Assembly (NCBI RefSeq): GCF_014218275.1
Contig: NZ_AP023213.1
Location: 1,156,001-1,220,000, forward strand
Source: Citrifermentans bremense
GTDB lineage: Bacteria; Desulfobacterota; Desulfuromonadia; Geobacterales; Geobacteraceae
DNA: 64,000 bases
Direction: 5' to 3'
Below, piece by piece: positions 27,667 to 36,808 of the stretch; position 1 is the first letter of the stretch, and the number at the start of each line of letters is the position of its first letter. The position numbers and the translations under genes are program-made. The notes beneath the pieces were generated by a model that did not search any database, was not told the DNA's origin, and saw only the letters and a program-made list of their open reading frames with translations.

Positions 27667-27867
27667 AACGAAGCGACAGCGAAAGGCCGGGCAGGGGCTC
27701 CTGCACGGCCTTTCAGCCTGTCTTGTCCCGCCGGTTCCCTTCTCTCGTCATCCCGACACTACTTCCCTTTACTCCTGACACGATCCCTCGCAGCAGATGG
27801 CTATTGCCTGCCGCAACCCTTTGCCTTATAGTTACGCCCATTAAAACCATGAGAGCAGGTTTTCGTT

Positions 27868-28566
27868 ATGAGCGACATGCAGCATGACCCCTTGGAGGGG
27901 ATCGAAGGGCGCCTGGGCTACCGGTTTCGCGACCGCGCCCTTTTGGTGGAGGCACTGACCCATCGCACCTACGTCAACGAGGCGGGGGGGAGGGACAACC
28001 AGCGCCTCGAGTTCTTCGGCGACGCCGTGCTGGACTTTTTGCTCTCCGACATGTTGCTGGTGCGTTTTCCGGAGAGCCGAGAAGGGGAGCTGACCCGGAT
28101 CCGGGCGGCGCTGGTGGACGAGGCGAGCCTGGCCAGGATCGCCTCCGAGCTGGACCTGGGGCAGGCGCTGCGTCTTGGGCGCGGCGAAGAGAAGGGGGGA
28201 GGGAGGCTGAAACGCTCGCTTCTGGCCGACGCCTTCGAGGCGCTTTTGGCGGCGCTCTACCTCGACGGCGGTCTCGATCCGGCGCGCCGTGTGGTCGAGG
28301 CGCTTTTCGCGCCGTTTCTGTCCTGCCGCGACCTCCTTTCGGGACGCGACGCGAAGACCGAGCTGCAGGAAAAGGGAAGGCTCTTGAAAGGCGAGCTCCC
28401 CCGCTACCAGTTGAAGCAGGTCACCGGTCCGGACCATGACAAGCGCTTCACTGTCGAGGTCTACCTGGGCGAGGAGCTGATGGGGGAGGGGGTAGGGAGG
28501 ACCAAGAAGGAAGCGGAGCAGGACGCCGCGCGCGCCGCCTTTCTCCTTTTGAAGGGGGAGGAATGA
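27868..28566 (+). CDS. rnc: Ribonuclease III
   Basis: 232 aa. Catalytic signature NQRLEFFGDAVLDFLLSD, the second acidic site LADAFEALLAALYLDGG and a C-terminal double-stranded RNA-binding domain (KTELQEKGRL to KEAEQDAARAAF). Cleaves rRNA precursors and duplex RNA. Overlaps the next gene by 4 bp; era follows, the widespread rnc-era order with one insertion. Confidence 0.96.
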   Translation: MSDMQHDPLEGIEGRLGYRFRDRALLVEALTHRTYVNEAGGRDNQRLEFFGDAVLDFLLSDMLLVRFPESREGELTRIRAALVDEASLARIASELDLGQALRLGRGEEKGGGRLKRSLLADAFEALLAALYLDGGLDPARRVVEALFAPFLSCRDLLSGRDAKTELQEKGRLLKGELPRYQLKQVTGPDHDKRFTVEVYLGEELMGEGVGRTKKEAEQDAARAAFLLLKGEE

Positions 28567-29594
28567 GCGTGGTGGTACCCTTCTTCATCCCGCACCTTGG
28601 GTGTCCGCACCGCTGCGTCTTCTGTGACCAGGAAAAAGTGGCCGGCTCCACCGGAGGGCTTCCTTCCCCGGACGAGCTCGTGGCGCGCGTCGCGCAGTAC
28701 GCGGAAAAGGCCCGGGGGAGGGAGCTGGAGGCCGCCTTCTACGGCGGGACCTTCACCGCTTTGCCCCGCCCGGACCAGGAGCGGCTCCTCTGCCCGCTGC
28801 AGCCCCTACTGGCGGCGGGCACGCTGAACTCGCTGCGTGTCTCCACCAGGCCCGACGCGGTCGACGACGACACAGCCTCCTTTCTCAAGGAGCACGGCGT
28901 CGACACGGTTGAGCTCGGGGTGCAGTCCATGGACGCAGAGGTTCTGGGGCTTTCCGGGCGCGGCCATGACGCCGCCGACGTTGAGGCCGCGGTCGCGGCG
29001 CTGAAAAAAGCCGGCATCGCGGTCGGCATCCAGCTCATGCCGGGGCTTCCCGGCGATTCCCCGGCGCTCTCGCTCGACTCGCTGGCGCGCGTTTTGGCGC
29101 TTTCCCCCTCCTTTCTGCGCATCTACCCCACGCTGGTCATCTCGGGGACCGAGCTTTCCCGCATGTACCTCGCGGGAAGCTACACGCCCCTCTCCCTGCC
29201 GCAGGCCGTGAACCTGTGCAAGGATATGCTCGTAGCGGCGAACCGGGAGAGCGTCCAGGTGATAAGGATGGGACTGCAGCCTACTGCCGAACTGGAGGCG
29301 CCTGGAGTGGTTCTTGCCGGTCCCTACCACCCGGCGTTTCGCCAGCTGGTGGAGAGCGAGCTCCGCTTCGACCAGATGAGCCGGCTCCTGTCGGACGTTC
29401 CCCGCGGCAGCCGGGTCAGCTTCGTGGTGCCGCGCGGGAAGACCTCCGATCTCGTGGGGCAGAAACGGGAGAACCTCTCCCGGGTCTCGCGGCTCTTCGC
29501 GGCCGAGGTGGTCGCGGTGCGGGAGGATTCATCTCTTGCGCCCGGCTCCCTGTTGCTCGAATGGGAAGGAAGGTCAATGAGCATCGGCCTGTGA
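28563..29594 (+). CDS. Radical SAM protein, Elp3-like
   Basis: 343 aa. The 4Fe-4S/SAM motif is at the N-terminus (PHLGCPHRCVFCDQ, CXXXCXXC), followed by AAFYGGTFTALP, VSTRPDAVDDDT, VELGVQSMDAEVL and GIQLMPGLPGDSP, all typical of the Elp3/HemN-like class. The acetyltransferase half of true Elp3 is missing. In other bacteria such genes lie between rnc and era too; substrate unknown. Translation is coupled to rnc through an ATGA overlap. Confidence 0.88.
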   Translation: MSVVVPFFIPHLGCPHRCVFCDQEKVAGSTGGLPSPDELVARVAQYAEKARGRELEAAFYGGTFTALPRPDQERLLCPLQPLLAAGTLNSLRVSTRPDAVDDDTASFLKEHGVDTVELGVQSMDAEVLGLSGRGHDAADVEAAVAALKKAGIAVGIQLMPGLPGDSPALSLDSLARVLALSPSFLRIYPTLVISGTELSRMYLAGSYTPLSLPQAVNLCKDMLVAANRESVQVIRMGLQPTAELEAPGVVLAGPYHPAFRQLVESELRFDQMSRLLSDVPRGSRVSFVVPRGKTSDLVGQKRENLSRVSRLFAAEVVAVREDSSLAPGSLLLEWEGRSMSIGL

Positions 29595-29804
29595 CAGGTC
29601 GGCGACACGAAATCTAGCCGTTTTTCCTCCGAGGCCGCACTCTTCCCTATTCGCTTTCGTCCAGCTGTGCAAAATTAAGCTTCGGTGTATACTCTCTCCT
29701 TGTGTCCAAACCCAGGTCCTGCGTGCAAAGAGCTTTCCTTTCAGCACCTTTTCCCGTATCTTGTACCGCTTCGATCAGTTGCAATAGAATCAGGAGGCAT
29801 GGAA

Positions 29805-30698
29805 ATGTCAGAGAAGAAGTTCCGTTCCGGGTTCGTCTCCATAGTGGGGCGCCCAAACGTAGGTAAATCCACGCTGTTGAACCGGATCCTGGGTGAGAAG
29901 CTGATGATCACCTCGGACAAGCCGCAGACCACCCGGAACCGCATAAAGGGGATCCACAACGTGCCCGGGGGGCAGATCGTCTTCATCGACACCCCGGGGA
30001 TACATCGCGCCAAGAGCCGCCTCAACAAGTTCATGGTCGAAGAGGCCCTCTCCTCGGTACAGGGGGTGGACCTGATCCTCTTCCTGGTCGACGGCGCGGT
30101 CGATCCGGAAAAGGAATCAGGCATGATCAAGGAGGTGCTCTCCGGGGTCGACGCACCGGTGATACTGGTCCTTAACAAGATCGACCTCATCCCCAAGGGC
30201 GAATTGCTGGGGCGGATGTCCTGCTACGGCGACACCTATCCTTTCAAGGAGATCATCCCCGTTTCCGCAGGGACCGGAGACGGAGTGGAGCAGCTGGTAA
30301 AACTGGTGCACGGTCTGCTCCCCGAGGGGCCCTGCTACTTCCCTGACGACATCCTGACGGACGTCCCGGAGCGCTTCATCGTCGCCGAGATCGTTCGCGA
30401 AAAGATCTTCCGGCTCACCCACGACGAGGTCCCCTATTCCACAGCGGTCGTCGTCGACAGCTTCAAGGAGCGCGAAAACGGCGTGGTGGCCATCTCCGCC
30501 ACCATCAACGTGGAGCGGGAGTCGCAAAAGGGAATCATCATCGGCAAGAAGGGTGACATGCTGAAGCGGATAGGCACCCAGTCCCGGCAGGAGATCGAGC
30601 GCCTGCTGGACACCAAGGTGTTTCTCGAGCTCTTCGTGCGGGTGAGCGGCGAGTGGAGCGACAACAGCCGGATGCTCAAGGAGTTCGGCTACGAGTAG
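29805..30698 (+). CDS. era: GTPase Era
   Basis: 297 aa. G1 [13 protein letters not shown] switch, NKID and a C-terminal KH domain ([15 protein letters not shown]). Binds 16S rRNA 3' end during 30S maturation. ATG at 29805 is 7 nt after AGGAGG (29792-29797); an ATG at 29799 is too close to it, and an upstream in-frame start at 29685 lacks conserved sequence. Confidence 0.96.
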   Translation: MSEKKFRSGFVSIVGRPNVGKSTLLNRILGEKLMITSDKPQTTRNRIKGIHNVPGGQIVFIDTPGIHRAKSRLNKFMVEEALSSVQGVDLILFLVDGAVDPEKESGMIKEVLSGVDAPVILVLNKIDLIPKGELLGRMSCYGDTYPFKEIIPVSAGTGDGVEQLVKLVHGLLPEGPCYFPDDILTDVPERFIVAEIVREKIFRLTHDEVPYSTAVVVDSFKERENGVVAISATINVERESQKGIIIGKKGDMLKRIGTQSRQEIERLLDTKVFLELFVRVSGEWSDNSRMLKEFGYE

Positions 30699-31036
30699 GG
30701 CGCTGCCGCGGGACCCGTTGCGGCGCGGCTTTCGCCCCCTGAGCGTGCCATTTTGCGGGTCTCTCCCAACCGGCCGGTCAAAAATTCTCGTGCCGCCGCT
30801 GTTCTTGTGAAATATAACGTTGTTTATGGAAAATGGGCTCTGTTCTCGTATACATATACTATTGTCCCGTAAGTACTGTGGTTTTTGTACAGATAAACGT
30901 TCTAAAATATTAGATTTCTTTTTTTTGACAAAGGTCATGTCCGCGTGTAATGTGCTCCGCTATTATCGCTACGCCATATCGCGGCGCTTTTTCGCTAAAT
31001 GGCTGACACTATAATGAACGGCAAGGAGAAGAGAAC
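30699..31036 (+). other. Gene-free leader upstream of imcH
   Basis: AT-rich, 338 bp. Contains the promoter block at 30906-30953 and a separate TATAAT at 31010-31015 just upstream of the ribosome site AAGGAGAAG, so two transcript starts are possible. No convincing small gene. Confidence 0.6.
30906..30953 (+). promoter_or_regulatory. Promoter upstream of imcH, shared block with the Ehr operon
   Basis: AATATTAGA, TCTT, T-tract, then TTGACA (30925-30930), 17-bp spacer, TAATGT (30948-30953). The first 27 bp are almost identical to 38247-38273 before the Ehr operon. TTGAC-AAAG-GTCAT is also a dyad resembling FNR/CRP-family sites. Confidence 0.65.
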
Positions 31037-32560
31037 ATGGCACTAAAGAAATATGCCGGCTACGCCTGGAACCTGATCAGCTTGGTTGGCATGATACTGG
31101 CCGTCACCGCGACCGGTCTCATCATCGGTTTCCTTTCTTACGAGGGGATCACCGGGGTGGAGAAACCTTACCTCGGTCTGATGACCTACTTCCTCTTCCC
31201 GGGGATGCTCATCGTGGGCCTGATCCTGGTCCCGCTGGGTGCGTACCTGGTGCGGGAGAAGAGGCGCAAGCATCCCGAGGCGCAGATCAATCCGTTCCCG
31301 AAGGTCGACTTCAACGAGCCGCACAAGCGTCACATGTTCCTCTTCTTCGTGGTTGCCAGCATCGGGTTCGTACTCATAGTGTCGGTCGCCTCCCTCAAAG
31401 GGTACGAGTTCACCGAGTCAACCACCTTCTGCGGCGAGCTTTGCCACGTGGTTATGGAACCGGAGCACGTCGCCTGGAGCAACTCGCCGCACGCCAAGGT
31501 GAAATGCGTCGAGTGTCACGTGGGTCCGGGAGCGGCCTGGTACGTCAAGGCGAAGATCTCCGGCATGAGGCAGCTCTACGCCGTGCTCTTCAAGACCTAC
31601 CCCGAGACCATCGGCACCCCGATCGACAACCTCCGTCCGGCCAGGGACACCTGCGAACACTGCCACTGGCCCGAGAAGTTCTACGCCGGGCGCCAGAAGG
31701 TGTTCTACCACTACGCGCCCAACGAGGAGAACTCCCCGCGCGAGATCAACATGCTGATCAACATCGGCGGCACCCCCAAGAGCGAGCATGCCAAGGGGAT
31801 CCACTGGCACATCGGCCAGGAGGTCACATACATCGCCACCGACAAGCAGCGCATGAACATCCCCTACATCGCGGTCAAGGAGAAGGACGGCAGGATCACC
31901 GAGTACATGGATACCGAGAAGCCGCTGAGCAAGGATGAGGTGGCCAAGTCCCAGAAGCGCGTCATGGACTGCCTCGATTGCCACAACCGCCCGGCCCATA
32001 TCTACCGCGCCCCCGGCATCGAGATGGACGAGGCCTTTGCCGCAAGAAGGATCGATAGCAGCCTGCCGTACCTGAAGAAGGTTGCCGTAGAAATCGTGAC
32101 CAGGCCCTACGCCAAGAAGGAAGAGGCCAAGGCCACCATCGCGAAGGAGCTTCCGGAGTACTACGCCAAGAACTACCCGGCGATCGCCAAGAGCAAGCAG
32201 AAGGAGATCGAGCACGCGGTCGTAGTGGTTCAGGACATCTACAACAGGAACTTCTTCCCGAGCATGAAGGTCTCCTGGAACACCTATCCAAACCACATCG
32301 GGCACTTCTACACCCCGGGCTGCTTCCGCTGCCACGACGGCAAGCACAAGACCGCGGCAGGCAAGGTCATTTCCAAGGACTGCAACATGTGCCACACCGT
32401 GCTGAGCCAGAAGCAGGAGAACATCCCGGCCGGCACCCAGGTGAAGGAGTTCGTGCACCCGGTCGACATCGGCGACGAGCTCTTCAAGGCCAACTGCAGC
32501 GACTGCCACGCAGCAGGCGGGGAGGACGTCCCCGGCGGCGAGCAGCACGCGAAGCACTAG
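31037..32560 (+). CDS. imcH: Inner-membrane NapC/NirT-type multiheme cytochrome c (ImcH-like)
   Basis: 507 aa. Three N-terminal membrane helices (about 12-35, 48-70, 98-122), then a periplasmic heme domain with one CX3CH (CGELCH, Cys132-His137) and six CXXCH sites (CVECH, CEHCH, CLDCH, CFRCH, CNMCH, CSDCH), so seven hemes. Length, helices and heme count fit G. sulfurreducens ImcH, which moves electrons from menaquinol to periplasmic carriers during respiration of high-potential acceptors. Single gene with its own promoters and a strong terminator. Orthology to ImcH rather than another NapC-like paralog is likely but inferred. Confidence 0.82.
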   Translation: MALKKYAGYAWNLISLVGMILAVTATGLIIGFLSYEGITGVEKPYLGLMTYFLFPGMLIVGLILVPLGAYLVREKRRKHPEAQINPFPKVDFNEPHKRHMFLFFVVASIGFVLIVSVASLKGYEFTESTTFCGELCHVVMEPEHVAWSNSPHAKVKCVECHVGPGAAWYVKAKISGMRQLYAVLFKTYPETIGTPIDNLRPARDTCEHCHWPEKFYAGRQKVFYHYAPNEENSPREINMLINIGGTPKSEHAKGIHWHIGQEVTYIATDKQRMNIPYIAVKEKDGRITEYMDTEKPLSKDEVAKSQKRVMDCLDCHNRPAHIYRAPGIEMDEAFAARRIDSSLPYLKKVAVEIVTRPYAKKEEAKATIAKELPEYYAKNYPAIAKSKQKEIEHAVVVVQDIYNRNFFPSMKVSWNTYPNHIGHFYTPGCFRCHDGKHKTAAGKVISKDCNMCHTVLSQKQENIPAGTQVKEFVHPVDIGDELFKANCSDCHAAGGEDVPGGEQHAKH

Positions 32561-32580
32561 CTTCTTCAGCAGGAACTAGA

Positions 32581-32614
32581 AAAAGCCCCCGGGGAAATCC
32601 GGGGGCTTTTTTTG
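32581..32614 (+). terminator. Rho-independent terminator after imcH
   Basis: AAAAAGCCCCC / GGGGGCTTTTTTT stem with A-tract before and T-tract after. Confidence 0.93.
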
Positions 32615-32636
32615 TGGTCGTTCCGGCTGAGCACAT

Positions 32637-32672
32637 CCCTCCCCCTCCCCCTCTCCCAGAGGGTGAGGGGGA
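32637..32672. repeat. G/C-rich intergenic repeat, copy C
   Basis: CCCTCCCCCTCCCCCTCTCC with AGAGGGTGAGGGGGAG: inverted arms separated by a few bases. Same style as copies A, B, D and E. Confidence 0.55.
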
Positions 32673-32751
32673 GACTTCGACATTATTAGAAGGGCGATCC
32701 GGCAACCCGCCAGTAACACTGATGCTTTTTCTACATTAACGATCTTGTTTC

Positions 32752-32768
32752 TTGGCACTAAGGGTGCT
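32752..32768 (+). promoter_or_regulatory. Sigma-54-like promoter before the HTH-EIIA gene
   Basis: TTGGCACTAAGGGTGCT. GG (32754-32755) and GC (32766-32767) are exactly 12 bp apart and the -24 box TTGGCAC is perfect; the -12 box is GTGCT instead of TTGCT. Predicted start is near 32779, 25 nt before the ATG. Confidence 0.65.
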
Positions 32769-32803
32769 ATAAATTTTTTCCAGTCCCTACACTGGAGTGA
32801 CAG

Positions 32804-33481
32804 ATGTTGATGAAGGCGTCGGAAGTGGCCACGCTGCTCAAGGTGGACGAGAGCGTGGTGGCCAAATGGATCAAGAAGGAGAAGCTGCCGGCCACCATGG
32901 TGCAGGGGAGCTACCGGATCAACCGGGTCGATCTCCTGGAGTGGGCGACCGACCACGGGATCAAGGTGCCGCCCGAGCTCTTCGAGGCGGCGCAGGCTGA
33001 CATCGTGCTGCCGCCCCTGAGCCAGGCACTGGAGGCGGGCGGGGTGCACTGCGGGGTCCCCGGGGACGACAAGCTTTCGGTGTTGAGAAACGTGGTGAAC
33101 CTGATGAAGCTCCCCCCCAGGATGGACCCGGAGTTCCTGCTCCAGGTGCTTCTGGCCCGGGAGGCCCTGGGGACCACGGCCATCGGGGACGGGATCGCCA
33201 TCCCGCACGTTCGCAACCCGATCCTCCTGCAGGACAAGCCGGTTCCGGCCATTTCCCTCTGTTTCCTGGAGCACCCCGTCGATTTCGGCGCGCTCGACGG
33301 GGAGCCGGTGCGCATTCTCTTCATGTTGACAAGCCCTACCGTGAAGGTGCACCTGCACCTTTTGTCCCGGCTGGCCTACGCCCTGCATGACGCGGAGTTC
33401 AGGGCCACTTTGAACCACGCCTGCGACCCCGCGGCCATCCTGGAAGCCGCCCGGCGCTTCGAGCGCGGCAAGAGGAGCTGA
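32804..33481 (+). CDS. Helix-turn-helix plus PTS EIIA(Ntr)-like fusion protein
   Basis: 225 aa. Residues 1-55 form an excisionase/MerR-like helix-turn-helix (KASEVATLLKVDESVVAKWIKKEKLPA...YRINRVDLLEW). Residues ~75-220 form a PTS EIIA type 2 domain with the phospho-accepting His135 in GIAIPHVRNP. It is presumably phosphorylated by a nitrogen-type PTS (EI-Ntr/NPr), coupling phosphoenolpyruvate or nitrogen status to a DNA-binding or partner-binding output. The hyfB-like gene follows after 2 bp, so it is in an operon with an ion-translocating subunit. No sugar PTS gene is present. Confidence 0.85.
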   Translation: MLMKASEVATLLKVDESVVAKWIKKEKLPATMVQGSYRINRVDLLEWATDHGIKVPPELFEAAQADIVLPPLSQALEAGGVHCGVPGDDKLSVLRNVVNLMKLPPRMDPEFLLQVLLAREALGTTAIGDGIAIPHVRNPILLQDKPVPAISLCFLEHPVDFGALDGEPVRILFMLTSPTVKVHLHLLSRLAYALHDAEFRATLNHACDPAAILEAARRFERGKRS

Positions 33482-33483
33482 TC

Positions 33484-35484
33484 ATGATCTTTTCCGGCGA
33501 GCCTGCGACCTGTATCTACCTGTTGTTGCTCGCCGTCGCCTGCCAGGCGTTCTCGGGCCTCCCCCTTCTTTTTATCCCCGGCTCCGACCGGGCCCAGCGC
33601 TTATCCGCAGCACTTCTCGTCTCAGCTTCCCTCTTGGGCCTCTCCGGCGCCCTGATCGCCCTTTTCAATCCCTCCGGCGCCACCGTCACCATCTCCTCGG
33701 GCCTTCCCTTTGGCACCTTCGAGGCCGGCGTAGATCCCCTTTCGGGATTCTTCCTGCTCCCGATGTTCATCGTGACCGGTTGCGCGGCGCTCTACGGCGT
33801 CAGCTACTGGCCCGCCGCTGACCATGCAGGCAACTGCGGCAAGCTCACCTTCTTCCTGGGGCTTTTGGCGGCGTCGCTCACCACGCTTCTGATCGCGAAG
33901 AGCACCGTCCTCTTCCTGCTTGCCTGGGAGGTGATGGCCTTCGCTGCCTACTTCGCCCTCACCACCGAGGATGAAAAGCCCCAGGTGCGGGAGGCGGGGA
34001 CCCTCTACCTCATCACGGCGCACCTGGGCGCGCTCTCTCTTTTCGCCATGTTCTCGCTGCTGAAAGGGGAAACCGGCGAGTGGCTCTTCCCCGCGGCCGG
34101 CACGCTTTCCTCACACGCCGGGGCCGCCGCGGCGATCTTTCTCACCGCCATCATCGGCTTCGGTTTCAAGGCAGGCTCGATGCCGCTGCACATCTGGCTC
34201 CCTTCGGCGCACGCCAACGCCCCGAGCCACATCTCCGCCATCCTCTCCGGCATCGTCCTGAAGACCGGGATCTACGGGATGATGCGGGTATTTTCGGCCT
34301 TTTCCGATCCCCCCCTCTGGTGGGGGGCGACGGTGCTCGTTTTGGGGCTTGTCTCAGGCGTGCTGGGGGTTGCCTTCGCCATCGCGCAGCACGACATGAA
34401 AAGGCTCCTCGCCTATCACAGCATCGAGAACATCGGCATCATCATGATGGGGATCGGCATAGCACTCATTGGGGAGAGCCAGGGGAACCCGGCATTGACG
34501 GCGCTGGGAGTTGCGGGGGCGCTGCTGCACGTGGTGAACCACGCCCTGTTCAAGGCGCTGCTCTTTCTTTCCGCCGGTTCGGTGATCCACGCCACCGGCA
34601 CCAGGGAGATCGACCTGATGGGCGGGGTGGCGCGCCGCCTGCCGTACACCGCGCTCTTCTTCCTGGCAGGGGCGGTCGCGATATGCGGGCTCCCCCCCCT
34701 GAACGGCTTCGTGAGCGAGCTGATGATCTACCTGGGCTCATTTACAGCGATCAGTTCCACGGGGGGGCTCTCGGGGATGTTTCCCGCGCTCACAGCACCG
34801 GTGCTGGCGCTGGTGGGCGGGCTGGCCGTTGCCTGCTTCGTCAAGGTGTTCGGGATAGTCTTCCTGGGAGCGCCGCGTTCGCAGGCGCATGCGGGGGGGC
34901 ACGAGGCGCCGGGGGGGATGCTGGCGCCGATGGGGGTGCTGGCCCTTTGCTGCGCGGCCATAGGGGTCGCGCCGGGAGTGCTCATAAGCCCCCTCAACAA
35001 CGCGCTCTCCGCCTACCGCACCTCCCTGTCCGGTGAATGGATCGAGAACCTGGTACCTTTCAGCTGGATCTCGCTGCTGGCTGCGGGGCTTTTGCTGGCC
35101 GCACTGCTGGTGTCCTATCTGCTTGGGCGCCGCGCCGCGAGGCTCCCGGTTCCCTCCGGTCCCACCTGGGGCTGCGGCTATCTGAGGCCTTCGAGCTCGA
35201 TGCAATACACCGCCAGTTCCTTCGGCGCTACCCTGGTGAGCTGGTTCAAGATCGTGCTCCGCCCCGAGGTGCATCGCGAGGAGGCGGCGGGGCTCTTCCC
35301 GGGGCGTGCCCGCTTGGAAAGCCACGTCCCGGAGACCGTGCTGGAGCGGATCTACCTCCCCTTCCTGGAGTACCTCTTCGAAAAGACGCTGCCGGTCCGC
35401 AGGCTGCAGCACGGCAAGCTGAACATCTACATCTTCTACACCTTCATCACCCTGGTGGTGCTTCTGGCGGCCACCAGCCAGTAA
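33484..35484 (+). CDS. HyfB/NuoL-like proton (or Na+) translocating membrane subunit, orphan paralog
   Basis: 666 aa, about 16 membrane helices. Antiporter-like core motif KAGSMPLHIWLPSAHANAPSH, then DMKRLLAYHSIENIGII and VNHALFKALLFLSAGSV with conserved lysines and histidines of the proton channel. The C-terminus carries the HyfB/HycC tail GPTWGCGYLRPSSSMQYT. It is strongly similar to the gene at 38481 over its whole length, so this is a second copy outside the Ehr operon, coupled to the EIIA fusion gene and convergent with the Cbc-like operon. It may replace or supplement the antiporter subunit of that complex, or pair with the NrfD complex (inference). Confidence 0.88.
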   Translation: MIFSGEPATCIYLLLLAVACQAFSGLPLLFIPGSDRAQRLSAALLVSASLLGLSGALIALFNPSGATVTISSGLPFGTFEAGVDPLSGFFLLPMFIVTGCAALYGVSYWPAADHAGNCGKLTFFLGLLAASLTTLLIAKSTVLFLLAWEVMAFAAYFALTTEDEKPQVREAGTLYLITAHLGALSLFAMFSLLKGETGEWLFPAAGTLSSHAGAAAAIFLTAIIGFGFKAGSMPLHIWLPSAHANAPSHISAILSGIVLKTGIYGMMRVFSAFSDPPLWWGATVLVLGLVSGVLGVAFAIAQHDMKRLLAYHSIENIGIIMMGIGIALIGESQGNPALTALGVAGALLHVVNHALFKALLFLSAGSVIHATGTREIDLMGGVARRLPYTALFFLAGAVAICGLPPLNGFVSELMIYLGSFTAISSTGGLSGMFPALTAPVLALVGGLAVACFVKVFGIVFLGAPRSQAHAGGHEAPGGMLAPMGVLALCCAAIGVAPGVLISPLNNALSAYRTSLSGEWIENLVPFSWISLLAAGLLLAALLVSYLLGRRAARLPVPSGPTWGCGYLRPSSSMQYTASSFGATLVSWFKIVLRPEVHREEAAGLFPGRARLESHVPETVLERIYLPFLEYLFEKTLPVRRLQHGKLNIYIFYTFITLVVLLAATSQ

Positions 35485-35493
35485 GGCTTAGGG

Positions 35494-35531
35494 AAATCCC
35501 CCCTGTCCCCCCCCTTCGCAAAGGGGGGGAC
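35494..35531. repeat. G/C-rich hairpin, copy D, between convergent genes
   Basis: TCCCCCCCCTT (35506-35516) pairs with AAGGGGGGGA (35521-35530) around CGCA. Lies between the convergent hyfB-like gene and nrfD-like gene and may help end both transcripts, though no T-tract follows. Confidence 0.6.
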
Positions 35532-35567
35532 GCTGTAGCCTCGCCTACCCTTGGCCGCAATAAGCAA

Positions 35568-36806
35568 TCAGTGGGTTTCCTTGAACACCGGCATCACCTT
35601 GTTCAGGATCCAGAACAGGAAGAACGGGACCACCGCCACCAGCAGCGCGCCCCCCAGCCCTTCCTTGAAGGTCTCGATGCTGTCGGGCCAGACCGGGAGG
35701 GTGTAGTGCATGAAGCCGGAGAACGACGAGGAGAAGGCCTGGCCGCCGATGACCACGTTCCAGCGCATCATGAACACACCGAGGAGCACCAGCGCCGTCC
35801 CAAGGATGGCGCGCCGGATGGTTAGCCCCGGCACGAGGAACAACACCAGGGGGACCAGGTTCCCCAGCCCGTACTGCACCACGAAGATGTTCACGAAATC
35901 CCGCTCGTAGATGACGCTTCTCAGGATGTCCCACGATTTCACCGCAGTGTACCCCCGGAAAACCAGGTCGAGCAGCTCCAGCGTGATGGCGGCGACCATG
36001 AACATGAGCAGGTAGCGCGAGGTCATCACCACCACCTGGCTCTCGGCGCTCTTCAGCTCCTCCTTGCTGGGGAGCTCCGGGCGCCTGGCCGCCAGCGCCT
36101 TCCTGATCTCCATGGTGATGATGTAGGTGAGGATGCAGAGCGCGATCCCCGAGACCACGGCGGAGCAGATGAAGATGACCGGCATGAGCGGCGTCATCCA
36201 GAGTGCGTTGGCCTTAACCGAGCCGAAGATGAACCCGGCGTAGCCGTGCAGGAAGCAGGCGACCGGAATCCCCGCGGCGGCCAGCTTCTTCACCGCACGC
36301 TCGTCCGCCTCCAGCGCCTCGTGGCTCACGTCGTAAGCCCCCATGGTGAGCGCGGAGAAAAGCAGATAAGCGAACTGTTCCCCCGGAGTGCGCCGCTCCT
36401 TCTCTTTCAGGCTCAAGGCCGTTTCGACGAAGTGCTTGCGGTAGACGAACCAGAGCTCGGAGGCGACGATCATGCCGTAGGTGGTAAAGACGATGCCGAA
36501 GGCGGCGATGGCCGAGGTGAAGTGCGGCGTCAGCATCACCTCGATCCCCCTTAGCGGCTGCTGCAGGTGCAGCATGAGGGGGAGCATGGCGACCGGCAGC
36601 AGCGCGAAGGAAAAGACCAGCGAGAAGCGGGCGATACCCTTCAGCTGCTTGACCCCGAAGACGTGGTACAGCGAGGAGAGCACGAAGGCGCCGGCCACGA
36701 GGCCGGTCATGAAGGGGTACATCACGATCTGGATGGTCCAGTAGATGTATTCGTTCGGGTAGGTGAAGAATTCTTTGAGGGTCCAGGCCTCTCCGTGCAC
36801 CATCAT
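35568..36806 (-). CDS. NrfD/PsrC-type quinone-reactive membrane subunit of a Cbc-like complex
   Basis: 412 aa, about ten membrane helices. NrfD-family polysulfide reductase membrane anchor (FFTYPNEYIYWTIQIVMYPFMTGLVAGAFVLSS at the start, with the loop LRGIEVMLTPHFTSAIAAFG). Such subunits exchange electrons with menaquinol and pass them to the Fe-S partner. It is last in a three-gene operon and starts 2 bp after the stop of the Fe-S gene. Resembles the Cbc3/Cbc4 menaquinol:cytochrome complexes described for Geobacter. Acts in the inner membrane. Confidence 0.85.
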   Translation of the reverse strand: MMVHGEAWTLKEFFTYPNEYIYWTIQIVMYPFMTGLVAGAFVLSSLYHVFGVKQLKGIARFSLVFSFALLPVAMLPLMLHLQQPLRGIEVMLTPHFTSAIAAFGIVFTTYGMIVASELWFVYRKHFVETALSLKEKERRTPGEQFAYLLFSALTMGAYDVSHEALEADERAVKKLAAAGIPVACFLHGYAGFIFGSVKANALWMTPLMPVIFICSAVVSGIALCILTYIITMEIRKALAARRPELPSKEELKSAESQVVVMTSRYLLMFMVAAITLELLDLVFRGYTAVKSWDILRSVIYERDFVNIFVVQYGLGNLVPLVLFLVPGLTIRRAILGTALVLLGVFMMRWNVVIGGQAFSSSFSGFMHYTLPVWPDSIETFKEGLGGALLVAVVPFFLFWILNKVMPVFKETH

Positions 36807-36808
36807 GG

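Noticed and set aside
30699-31036. Cyclic-dinucleotide (GEMM) riboswitch upstream of the cytochrome gene
   Set aside because: Such elements are common before Geobacter cytochromes, but the conserved ACGCAAAGCC-type core was not found here or in the other leaders.
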